In this document: in pieces, positions 10,352-23,100 of the stretch
Layout: each line of letters begins with the position of its first letter
How positions within the stretch are numbered: position 1 is the first letter of the stretch
From: Petrosia ficiformis
Taxonomy: Eukaryota > Porifera > Demospongiae > Haplosclerida > Petrosiidae
Reading direction: 5' to 3'
Assembly (NCBI GenBank): GCA_947044365.1
Contig: OX345638.1
Span: 6,581,201-6,645,200, forward strand
DNA: 64,000 nt
Notes under the pieces: model-generated
The model's database searches: none
The model's input: only the letters and a program-made list of their open reading frames with translations
Told to the model about the DNA's origin: nothing
Made by a program: the position numbers and the translations under genes

Positions 10352-12423
10352 CTACATATTTAACTGAACTGTTAGTTTATCTCTAACTGTATCTTGTATA
10401 GAGTGTTTAATAATATCAGCTGCATCTACAAACTGACCTCCTATTTTATAAAATACATTAAAAAACTTCACACAGTATTTCTCAACATCTTCCAGTTTCT
10501 TTTTGAATGCAAATCCTGACAAGAAGGAGCTCATAATGGCATCAAATGTTGGATTCTTTTCGACAGCTTGAGGTATCAAACAAACTGCATACATCTCACT
10601 AGATACAGTTTTCAATAGTCCCTCAAATAACTCAGATAGGTCAGAATGATATGTTCGCATTACTTCTTTAATGCATTGTATAACTTGTTTAGTATCAACA
10701 GTAGATCTATCAGTATCTGTGAATACAGTTATAAATACAACAAAATATAAAATTACATCAAAGAGTTGTGTTAGCAATATTCTCTATAATTGAATTATTA
10801 GAACTTTATAAACATAAATATTTTTTGTAAATAAATAAGAACGTTAAAATATAATCTCTCTGCTCAAAGATTTAAGGAAAGATTTAAAAATCTCAGATTT
10901 ATCCTACAACATTTTTATATAGATTACTACTCCACCAACAACTAAACATAATCAATGATGTCAAAAATGCCAAGAAATCCGACTACAGTCACCAAACGCC
11001 ATTTTGTTCGTTTTTAAAGTGTGGCCTGTTTGATACGAGATTAACATATACTTCTCCAGGGTAACATAGTTACATCGATTGGCTTCCTATCAGCTCAGGA
11101 TTCTAAATTACTGAGTTAGGTGGACTCTCTAGGCTCCATTTGTTAGTTTAAGAAAGCAGCAAGACAAGTGTTTGGAAGAGAATAAAATATGGTAGTAGTC
11201 AACTAGCAATGGCCACACATTCTCAGCTTGATGATGATTCAACTTTACAATCTTAATATTTTTTGATACAGTATGAAATTACTATAAACAGATATAGGAA
11301 AATCAGTAAATTGATGCCTGACAGGTTAATACATGATCTATGTAGTTACTATGCTATATGTATACTGTATTGCTAGTTCATACTGGCCAATTCGAGCAAT
11401 TATCATCTAAGTGTATGAATAATAATAGTACTAACCTGTATGAGATGTAGTGATTGGATGATTTATTGTATTAGTATCCTGTACTTGATCTATAGTAGAT
11501 ACTTAAATGTAAGAGAATCAGTTGATATTAACTTATAATAATAATGTATTATATACCTGTAGTGGATGTTTCAAGGAATCTACTGATATATATTTTTCTT
11601 GTATTACAATCTATTCCAGTTAGTGTTACTGGATGTCTCAAACGTTCCTCAGGATCACAGGATAGTTTACCCCATATAGTAATCAAACAAGATGGAGGAA
11701 TGGGAAAATCACTTGATCCAAACAAATCAGCATCTCTCTTCATGAGCTGAAATTATAGAATTTATATATATAGTATATAAACTATACACAAATATATATA
11801 ATTATTATAATCTTTGCAATACCAGCCCATAAACGCAGTATATCAGTATTTCATTCTCTATTTGTTTAGACATGTAATTAATGAACCAAGCTTATTAATA
11901 TACTGTGTATATAACTAGATATAATTTGTTAAATTTCAGTAAATCAGTAACAATATTCATCATGTCGTGTAATGCTTTCAGACATTCATTATTTACTTTG
12001 AGAGGTTCCATGTGTGGTTCAATATACCATCCTTGACAAATGTCTGAATCCTGGAGAAGTAGTTCAATATAGCCAGTCTTACTGTCTATGAATGAGAATC
12101 TAATTATCTGATCTTCAAGAGCAGTTGGGTGTTTAGCTGATATGAACTGAGGAAAAGAGATAATTATACAGTTAATCAGGGTGTATGCACGGGGTACTCA
12201 ACTTCTACAGCACTGTAGTATATAGAATGGCATCACATAGTCTCACATAGCCAAACTAAACTTACTTCCTTTATAGTAGGTTCAGTCAGCTATACAAAAT
12301 TAATTACCTCTAAGAAAACTTTTATTTTCTGCACCACCATAAACATCATCAGCCATTTGTTACTTCCTCTGCTCTCATAATACATCAAACCAGTGTATAT
12401 ATTATCAGGTACACGGTCAGGTG
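10352..12423 (-). CDS. UPA-like and C-terminal helical exons of the kelch-ZU5 gene
   Basis: Exons 12423-12308, 12146-11997 and 11746-11557 match exons 29760-29657, 29603-29451 and 29356-29164 of the Roc-COR gene: [25 protein letters not shown](Y/V)I.PH..P.K and FG.SD...PPSCL. Their place between ZU5 and the death-fold domain suggests a UPA equivalent. Exon 10716-10352 codes a 120-aa all-helical domain ([34 protein letters not shown]) homologous to the exon at 27667-27294. It resembles CARD/Death folds but I cannot assign it to a named family. Confidence 0.7.
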
Positions 12424-15400
12424 CTATACATGAGGATATAATTATAACTAAATAATACTTTCTTTACAAAACAATATTCATTTACCTCCTATTGAGATAG
12501 AGTGATGTGTTTGTGTTTCACTAAAATCCTTATCCTCATCATCTTTGTCAGTTGATTGAATATCAGATACTGGTAGTAATAAAAATACTAAAAGATTACC
12601 AATATACTATTAATATCCTAACCGTTTCCAAACGAGGTTTCGTTTTGTCATTTCTAGGATGATCTTCAGTATTGTCAGTTAACAAAATCTCAACTAATAA
12701 TAGATAATAGAAAAGCATTTATAATACTATTAATATCCTAACTATGTCCAGATGAAGGTGATGTTTTATCATCAGTATTGTCAGATGACAAAACCACTTC
12801 TTTGTCTTGTTTAGTGTGTGTTTTTAATGTCACATTATTAATATCCTGAACAATATTTGTGTCTTCATGAACTGAAGGAATTGAAAGCAAATAATAAAAG
12901 ATCTGATTATGTATAATACTAATACTAACCACTTCCAGAATCAGATCCATTGGTCTGGTCATTTGTATGTGTTTCATTATCACTAGTAGTGTTGGTCTGA
13001 TTATTTGGTAGATTTTCCTCATCATCTGATGAAGTGTCATCATCACTTGGAGGATCATCCCCTTCACTTAAAGTATCATTTGAGTTATCTTCACTGGATG
13101 TCTTCCCAATACCAACCAAACAGAATTTCTGATGTGTTATGCTACCATATTCATTATCGATATTGAACTTCCCACCTTTTACTAACTGGAACTTGTATGG
13201 TGGAACTGATTCATCTATCTGTGCTATCATAAAACTGAGATATTTAAACTGTTCTTTACTTTTCAATAGGACACAATGTTGTATTTCTAACATGACAGGT
13301 CGAAGGAGCTCATCAGCAAACGAGATTGCATAGGTAGCACTAATGAGCTGTGTGTCTTGTGGGAATTGAAACATACCACCAACTAAAGCCTTTACAGCTA
13401 CTTCACATGTTTCTGATTGATGGAGTGTTCCTTGTTGGAACTGCATCTTAAAACCAAACTGTTCCCAATTGAAGACTTGACGTTTACTTCCTTGAATAAG
13501 AAACTGTTTCTGTGCAGCCACATGAACACTAGAGAGACGATCTGTATGACGTAATTGTGTAATAATGTTTAATTTGATACATGGAATTTCAATTGTTTTA
13601 ATGATTATAATATTTCATTGAAATTAGTAATAGCATATTTAAACATAAAATGACACTTCAAAGCATGTAATAGAAATACTTTTATCAATATAACTTGTAT
13701 TTCTATAAGGTTTAATGAGCATGTCAAAGAAACAGCCAGTGCTACAAATCTGTTGTATTTCTGTGGTTTTATTAATATCCCTTAATGGCTACAAACACTT
13801 AAATGAATTTTAAGCAGTTTTCATTGTGTATTTGAGTAGAGTAACCATGGCCTTGGCCATACACCCCTCATGCTCGGTTACTGTAAATGAGATACAATCC
13901 TGCTAACATAAATACTAACCAGTAAGATGAACCAGATAGTTAGCCTGGACTTCCACATCTTTGTATGATTTTGTCTCTTCAATGCGTTGATGTTCCTGTA
14001 CATCAGGAGACTCAGAATCAATCAGATTTGGCTTATCTTCCTGCAACTCTCTTTGGAAAGCAACTGTTTGTAACAATAATTATAATGACTGTGATCTGAA
14101 GTATATCACTAACTATTCTCTGTTTGTGTTATTAGTTCTTCCTTCTTTCTTAACTCAGTCTTGAGTGCTTGATTCTCATTAACAATATCACACAACAGAC
14201 ATTTCAGTTCTACCATAGTAATACATTATTGGACATATCATGCATATACATTATAAATCAACCTTCATGTAAATCATGTCTCATTTCTTGAATTTCTAAA
14301 TCAAACTCATGCGGTTCCTTCAATCCACCTTTAATGTCTTCCAATGGTTGATATTCTGAAGAAATTAATTACAAAATTCAAAGATAATTTCATAATTATA
14401 ACAATTAGTATGATATCATTATTAGTCAATCATTTGTAACTCACGAATGAGTGTCAATTCTTCAAGCTCACTTTTCTCAGGTATTGCTATTCTGTAGAAT
14501 TCTCCTTCAGAATTATCTTAACAAATATAAAATATATCATACATACGAACACGCACACATAATTATATGTGTATTAATATTTCTAGTCAATGATGTACCA
14601 GATAGATGAATATTCTCTATTACATGTCGGCTGATATATTTTCGTGATTCCTTTATTTCTTGAAGTTGATGTTGAGATACTACAGATATTATAGAAATAT
14701 CATAAAACATAGCAAAAATTTTATAGCAATTTAGGACCAGTCATTGATCTTCAATCACAGTTAAACAATATACTATTATAAGTCCAATAATCATTCTTTT
14801 TTCAGATTTTGGACAACACTTCCATAATAATTAATACATTAGTTATCATATTATGATGTTTAGATGGCAGGTTTGAAGATAGTTAGATCGAACGTCCACC
14901 AGGAGCTGAACTCCCGGGCACTCCAACCCTCACCCCAAGATCAGGGAGCATCATCCTCAAGTCAGCTCTCGCTACAAGAACAGGGAGCATCATCTGCAGG
15001 TATGCCATTGAGTTAATTGTAGGTGGGCTGGGGGGTTCCCAAAAGTGTCTCCAGTTGACAAAAGCAATACGTCTACAAATTCCCTAGATTTGTGTTGTTG
15101 TTGTTGTTGTTCAATTGCATCCCCTGGTCCCTAGACCGATATTGAAGCCCCTATATGTCACACCCAAACCCTGGAGACACTGCACGGTGGCTGCTCCTAG
15201 CCATGTTTATATGCATACCCCACCATTTATTGGCAGCACTGCTGAGAGCCCTCCTTGGCAGTGTTCAGGGTTGTGGTGGGGCTCTGGGGACACATGAGTA
15301 CATGTATAGGGGCTATGTGGTTGCCTATGTCCCTACATCTAGCCTTAGGCCAACCATATAGAGGCGCTCTCCTCCAACATCTTGGAGTCTCAACATCTAT

Positions 15401-18400
15401 TGTGTTGCTTTTCCTTTATTGCAGGTCTTCAGACTACCACATACCATGGCCTTGGTAGATAGCATTATGTTCTGTACCACTGATAGCTAGCACCTCACCT
15501 CCCACTTCAGCCATCTCTTCGCTGGTATCAACCTGGTCTTCTGGAACCCCGGCTCATATCCCGTGGATCACTTGCCTCCCATCTCATCTTTCTCCAGGTT
15601 CCCAGCAGGACTACCATTGTTAGCTCCAACCCAGGCCGGCCTAATTCTCTCACCAGCTGTGGAGCCTGTCCCGCACAAGCTTGTCCAGTGCATTCAGAGA
15701 CAACATTGCACTCCTACAACAGCTGGATTCTGTTCAGGGCCCCTTCCAGTCATTTTCTGGGGGGCCTAAACCCCGCCTGTGAGACATTATCTCATTGTCT
15801 TCTTGGCTGCATTGTTTTTTGGCCTATACAGCCATCAGGATAACTGATCAGGCTAACTGCGATCAACTGACCTATGCCCGGCTCCTCATCCAGGAATCTC
15901 TGCGACATGGTGGCAATGGGTGGCTCGACTACGATCGTGTCTTTCGGCAGCAGGTGGCTATCAGCCCTTCTCTTCCCTGGAATACTCTCCACCCTGGCCT
16001 CCACTTGTCAACCATCCTTGGTCAGAGGTCAGGGACAGGGTCATTCTGCACTCTCTGCACTGGGTCGGATCACACTCCGAGTCAGTGTGCCTTGCAGTCA
16101 CTCCAGCAACCCACATCACCGCCATAACCATCTGGGGCTGGACCAATCAGACTGCGCCAGTCCCGTCCACCCCGAAGACCAGAGTCACTGCAGTACATTT
16201 GTGTGTCCTGCCCCGGAACATGCACCTACAAACACATATGTGCTACCTGCCAACTCCAGCATAAAGTGAGGGACTGCCCGGATACCCCTGAGGGGTCGCC
16301 ATATAAGCCTGCAGGGAGGAAGCCTAAGCCGTTGTTCCCTAAGCCTGGAGATTCAGGTGACCAGCCATAGACCCACATTGCAGTTTGTTGTGATGCCTTA
16401 AGATGTTATTCGTAGATAAATTGTCAGATTTGTGTGTGTGTGTGTTTCCATAGTTTATCAATAATTGTAATTTTTGTTGATTATGCCTCTTGTCAGTTAT
16501 TGTTACTTATTCCATTATGTCTTTGGTCGGTTATATCACCTTTTTTGTTTTCTATTTACCACATCAGTTGTTAACTGTAAGTCTGTCAGGGGAAGTCCAT
16601 GGAATGCTTTACTACTGTTGGGGTTTTCATGGGAGATAAATTGAATGGGCACACCAACATGATGGCCGTGGGAGAGCCCCAACGATAATACTGGGTAGGT
16701 TGTGCTCCCCACCCAACTTTTATGGTGGTTGTGGCATAAGGGTTATGGTACATTGTACCAACATAGATGAACTGTTTCTTTCTGTTTGTTTCCCAGGTCC
16801 TCCAACAGTGGTCTCACATGAATATTGTGGCAGGCCGCTACAGGTACAAGCAGGATCTCCTGCTATTGGCTGCACATGAAGCCCCTATCCCTTCACTGTT
16901 CTGGCCCCGTTGCCCTACTCCCATCAATGTGGACTTACTGATATCGTACCTGTTATCCCACCCTGATCAGACATTTGCATCCTACATCTGTACAGATCTA
17001 TCCAATGGTTTCCACATTGGATTCGACCACTCGTCTACACCATTGCAGTCAGCCTCACGCAACCACCCATCTTGCCTTGCAAACCCATCTGTTGTTGAGA
17101 ACCACATTGCAACAGAGGTGTCAGCTGGACGACTGGTGGGCACAATAGCTGATCCTCTCACCCCACTCGTTCACGTGAGCCCACTTGGCCTGGTGCCCAA
17201 GTCACACCAAGTCGAGCGGTGGAGAATGATTGTAGACCTGCCATTTCCCCACGGCAACAGTGTCAACGATGGCATCCCACCAGAGCTGTGCTCTTTGGCT
17301 TATGCATCAGTAGATGATGCGGTCGAGCACATTCTACAGTTAGGACGCTCCACACAGTTGGTCAAAATGGACTTGAAAGATGCTTATCGAATGGTTCCTG
17401 GCCATCCCCACGATCAGTCTCTGCTAGGAATTTCATGGCGAGGCAGGATGTATATCGATCGGGCCCTCCCGTTCGACCTCCGGTCTGTGCCCAAGCTATT
17501 CTCTGCTGTTGCTGATGCAATCGCATGGGTGCTCCACTGCCAAGGGGTCCGCTACCAACTCCACTACCTTGATGACGTTTTATTTTTGGGGGCCCCACCA
17601 CATCTGAGTCAACTGCGACCCTCTCACTGGTCACCATTGTCTTTCAACACCTGGGCATCCCAGTGGCCACTCATAAAACTGAAGGCCCAGCAACGTGCAT
17701 GACATTCCTCGGTATCTTGATCGATACACAGGCGTATGAGTTGAGGCTGCCCGCGGATAAACTCAGTCGGCTACAGGCACTGCTGGATAGGTGGCTTCCT
17801 AGAAGGTCTTGCGCACTAAGAAAGACTTAGAATCCCTCATCGGCCATCTATCACATGCAGCTACAGTTATTAGGCCAGCCAAGACATTCTTACGGCAGTT
17901 TTTTAAACTACTGACCACAGTCAATGCCCCACATCATTTCATTCACTTGAATGCTTCGGCCAGAGCCAACCTACAGTGGTGGAAGTGCTTCCTACAAGAT
18001 TGGAATGGTACATCACTGCTCCCACTGCCATCTCCCTCAGTCCATGTATATTCAGACGCATCTGGATCATGGGGTTGTGGGGTCTGGTCCAGGGGATGAG
18101 GTGGTTCCAACTGCAGTGGCCCCCAGAGTGGAGCATAATTGACATTTCTGTCAAGGAGCTGGTACCAGTAGTGCTGTCAGCTGCTCTGTGGGGCCACTCT
18201 TGACGGGGCTTGCACATCTGTTTTCATTCAGACAATATGGCAGTGGTAGACATTTTGAGGAAGTGCTCCGGCAGGGACCCATCAGTACTGCACCTCATGA
18301 GGTGCTTCTTTTTTTACTTGGCCTATTTTAACTTTCAGCACTTGGCCGAACATGTATCGGGCGTTCTCAATACTGCAGCAGACGCAACTTCCCGCAATAA

Positions 18401-20028
18401 CTTACCTCATTTGTCCTTTTTTCTACCACAGACCCCCCAGACCAGGATCCCACAGTCACGGTGGACCTGCTGGTGAAACAGACACCCAATTGGGGCTCTC
18501 AGGCCTGGATAGGGCTATTTCAACGTTCTTTACTCGAGGCATCTCCTTAGCAACCATCACTGCATATAGGTCAGGTCAATGCCGCTACCTAAATTTTTGC
18601 ACTCAGTTCAACCTCCAACCCCTTCCCTTGCAGGAAGGGACCCTATGTCGGTTCGTAGCATACTTGGCATGTAGTTCCCTATCTTACTAATCTATTCGGC
18701 TATATTTGAGCGCAATCCGGTTTCTGCAAATTTCCTATGGCCTTCCTGACCCTTCTTTGTCATTAGTCCCCCGTTTGGAATATGTCCTCAAGAGTATAAG
18801 GAGAGGCTTACCTGGCTATTCCAGACCAAAGTGCCTTCCCATCACCCCTTATATCCTACGCATCATTCACAGAGTGTGGTCACAGGATCCCATGGACCAC
18901 GACATGGTGATGTGATGTGCAGCGTGTTGTCTGGCCTTCTTCGGGTTCCTGCGATGTGGAGAGATCACTTGCCCATGTTTGGGAGCTTATTCTCCTACCA
19001 TGCTGTCTCCCACTGATATCCGGGTGGACTCGCATGTGAACCCCCAATATTTGGCGGTACATTTCCAACAAAGCAAAACGGACCCTTTTGGGGCTGGGGT
19101 CACCTTGTACCTGGGCAGAACTGGGGACGTGCTGAGTCCAGTGACTTCAGTGTTGGCATACTTGGCCATTCGGCAAGCAACCCCTAGCCTGCTGTTTATA
19201 TTTACGAACAACACACCACTGTCCCGCACTAACTTTGTCGCAGCAATCTGGCAGGTGCTGCAGGTAGCAGGAGTTGACACCTCTTTGTACACTGGCCACA
19301 GCTTCAGGATTGGGGCAGCTACGACGGTTGCAGGAGTTGGCTTGAGTGACTCCCTCATTAACACACTAGGCAGGTGGAAATCAGCGGCCTAGTCCACTGG
19401 TCCCAGACACAATTATAATAAGGATACCAACCTTTGTTTTCAGAAATGTCCTATGTTTATGTTCATGTTTGATGTATACAATTTAAAACATTTCAATTTG
19501 TTTTTCCTATGGTATTATTTACTTGCAAGTTGAGCTGTAAGTCTACCTCACATACTAGTTGTTGGGTCGAGTGGGTCTCAACAGTACACAAATTGGTATA
19601 GGTATATCTATGGGCGTACGTCCTGATTGGGGAGTGTAGTGCATAAACGCACTACTGGAGGATGTCGGGTGCCGACATACACTCCCCTATCTAAATGTGG
19701 GTGTGGGCTTGCTGGGGATGCCTAGTGCATCCATTTATTGGACATGGCTAGGGGGTGTGACTGAGTGGGGTCATGCTACCTCTGAGTTTAGCAGCATTGT
19801 ACCCTCATCCTAGTGATGCTAATTTGCAATGACATAGGGGAGTGGCCCTTGCGATATTACCAACCTCTTTTTCCGGTTATGTAATGTAACCGGAGAACTC
19901 AGCTTAGCTTGTTGTATGTCCAATTCCCCAAATGTTAACACTATATAATTTGTCAATGTTCAAGGGGGGGCGAAATATCGGTAAGGGGGGGCCAATGCTC
20001 TCCCCCCCCCCCCCCTAAATACAGCCCA

Positions 20029-20095
<67 letters not shown>

Positions 20096-20121
20096 TGAAT
20101 ATAATTATATATATATATATA

Positions 20122-20161
<40 letters not shown>

Positions 20162-23100
20162 TATATATATATAATTATATTCATTATAGAATACACAAGA
20201 ATAATAAAAAACATTTTCAATAAAAATGAAAGAAGATGTAGGGATGTCAAAACCCAAAAAGCAAGCAAACAAGGTTGGGAAGCTAACTTAGGACCCAAAA
20301 TTAAACAAACCACTTCCATATAACCCTACATAAGTGCTTACACCTCTGTACAAAGAGCTGTAATTATGTAGGGTTATATGGAAGTAGTTTGTTTAATTTT
20401 GGGTCCTAAGTTAGCTTCCCACCCTTGTTTGCTTGCTTTTTGGGTTTTGACATCCCTACATCTTCTTTCATTTTTATTGAAAATGTTTTTTATTATTCTT
20501 GTTTTCATTGATTTTTTTCTAAACGATGTGAATGTTTTTTTGTAGATTGCAGAAATACTATATATCATTATGAAATCATGCAATCAAAAATGCATTAAAA
20601 TTTGTTCATCAATGAAGGTCAGTCTTTTGTTTATGTATTGATTATCATTCTCTTTCACTTACAGATGATGTATATTCTCTATTCACTTACATCACTGTCT
20701 GCAGTCCTACAAGAAGTAGTGTCAGTCACTGTGTCAACCATTCAGTATTCCAATGCTTATCATAGTATACAATATTATTATACAATTGCTTTAATATTAA
20801 TAATTATTATATTCATTATTAGTATTTGCTCACAAACTCACAAATGTTATTACAATGCCAAACACTTCCACCTTTTCAGCTTCCATGTTAAGAGTATACA
20901 AATGCGCATGCGTAATTAAATTCCACTTAGGAAAATGGCGTCCAATTCCAGATCAAATCTTTGTAGTCGTTGAGACTGTCTTCTTTCATAGTATCTGAAG
21001 ATATCATCTCGATACTTTACGACCAGAATTTTACTATAAATGCGACGGGAATGGTGCTAGAATCATCGTGATAGGTCAACAAACAAAAAAATGATTTGTC
21101 TGGAAAATATTAATATGATGAAGATTTTGCCAGTTTTGCCACTCGCCGGTTCTCTACCTTAACAATAATCTTCGGCCATCTAGAAGGTATTGGTAGTCAT
21201 AAAAACACTAGATATAAACAGGCATGTGTGTATAGAAACTTATGTGTATATATTACCAGAGATTTCAGCTCATCACTTGCAATTGAAATGCATGGGTGGC
21301 CATTTTTTTTCCGTGCCATCCCTACATAGAGAGTACTACCGTACTCTCTGATATTATATATATTATTATGTGTATTTATTGGGGCTGGGGCAAAGGTTGG
21401 AAAAGAACATTTGAAGGATTGTTCATACTGATTTTTATTAATGTTGTTGTTTCTACACAGGTTTAGGATCACATCATTCAGATAGAAACATCATGTAACA
21501 CAGCCTTGAACTTTCTGGTACATGTTAACAATATTAACCACAGGTTTAATTGTACAAGTCTGCATGCATGTGCAAAGAGATTGTAGTGAAGATTTGAAAC
21601 AAACTATTTTGCTTGCTAAAATTTCAAACATAGTCACAGCCTATATCCTATTATTATTCATTTCCATCATTATTTGAAATGGCTGAAGGAACAATTGCAG
21701 TTACAATAATGTATTATCATCATCTAATCAGTTACCTTTCTTCCATTTTTCTGTCGTTTGGTTTAGTTTTGTCACATTTGATTCCAGCAATTTAATTTTT
21801 TCTTCTCTTTGTTCAAGTTTAGTATTCAGCAATGATAGTTGTTGACATTTATGACTTATATCCAGTTCTTTGGCAGTCAGCTCTGATATAAAAGTAGAGT
21901 AAATATTTAAAGTAAATGTATTTATTTATAGTATACCTTGCTTCAGCTTCTCCATCTTATGTTGTAGTGTCACTTCTCTTGTCTTCATCTCTTTAATTGT
22001 CTCATCTTTTCCCCATAAGTCCAGATTAACTTGTAACAGCTCTCCTTTTCTCTGTTCTTGCTTATTCATATTCTCCAGCTGTTTGTTAACTTCTTGAATC
22101 TTCATTTGATTAACTGGCTGATGATCAAATATCTTCTTTTCCATTAATCTCTGTGTCTCCTGGAACAATTAACACAATAATGATTATTAACACAATATTG
22201 ATCACTGATTTACTAACTCGTTGATGTGGTATAGAAGTGATTGAATCAGTCACAACTGTTTCCTCCTGTAGTCTATCATCAACAATATGATGAATTGAAC
22301 TGTTCTGAATCTCATTCTTGTTTTTCATCAGCTGTTCATAATTCCAAACATGTTTCACAAACAACTCATCATTAATATATTCTATGTAATGAGATATTAT
22401 AATAAAAATAATGATATTCAGTATTAGAGTGAGATGTAATGTTATTATCCTAGTTCTAAGTCATGAGGTACTGCATTACTAATACTAAAAACAATAATGA
22501 AGGTGTGTCTTCACAAGGACATGTATGTTACACAATTCTATGAGTACTACAAGACATTTTAGGTTGGTATATATACATTATAATCACTTAATGAAAATAA
22601 TGAAGAATAGACGAGTCTCGTATAGCCAAACTCAACCTACTATGAAGGAGGGTCTTGTCAACCCATAAAGTTACTACACTCCAAAAAATAAATGGTTAAA
22701 ATTACCATTTTATTGGTTAGTACAGTTTTAAGGAATAGCATTTAATAATCTTGTAGGTCATAGACTGTATATACATTCCAGTGAACATGATAATGATCAC
22801 TAATAATAATATATCACATGATATATGTATATAAATTATCATACCTAATTCAATGATCATCATAGCATCAGATCCTGTGATTATTTGAGCTGCATTGTTA
22901 GATCGATAATATTCACTGTAACCTCCAGTCACTACAATCCAAAATCTTTCTTTTGATATATAGTATGTTGACATGGAGTGGTCAAATCTTTTAGTAACTG
23001 AATCAGGTAGATTTATCTGAGGAGATGTATAAATTAACATATAAACTATATGTTATAAATGAGGAACACATCATTATAATATTATTAGTACAAGAAAGAG

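Larger units (their letters stand above)
14864..19990 (+). mobile_element. Degenerate DIRS-like (tyrosine recombinase) retrotransposon
   Basis: About 5 kb, visibly richer in G+C than its surroundings. It codes in order gag with zinc knuckles, reverse transcriptase, RNase H and tyrosine recombinase, all on the plus strand, opposite to the host gene whose intron it occupies. Stops and frameshifts break every ORF. No integrase or aspartic protease was seen, as expected for DIRS/Ngaro-type elements. Terminal or split direct repeats were not identified, so the outer limits are approximate. The stretch 19400-19990 is non-coding 3' sequence. Confidence 0.8.

Noticed and set aside
20602..20919. 105-codon plus-strand frame
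   Set aside because: Ile/Tyr-rich translation of AT-rich intron. No motif.
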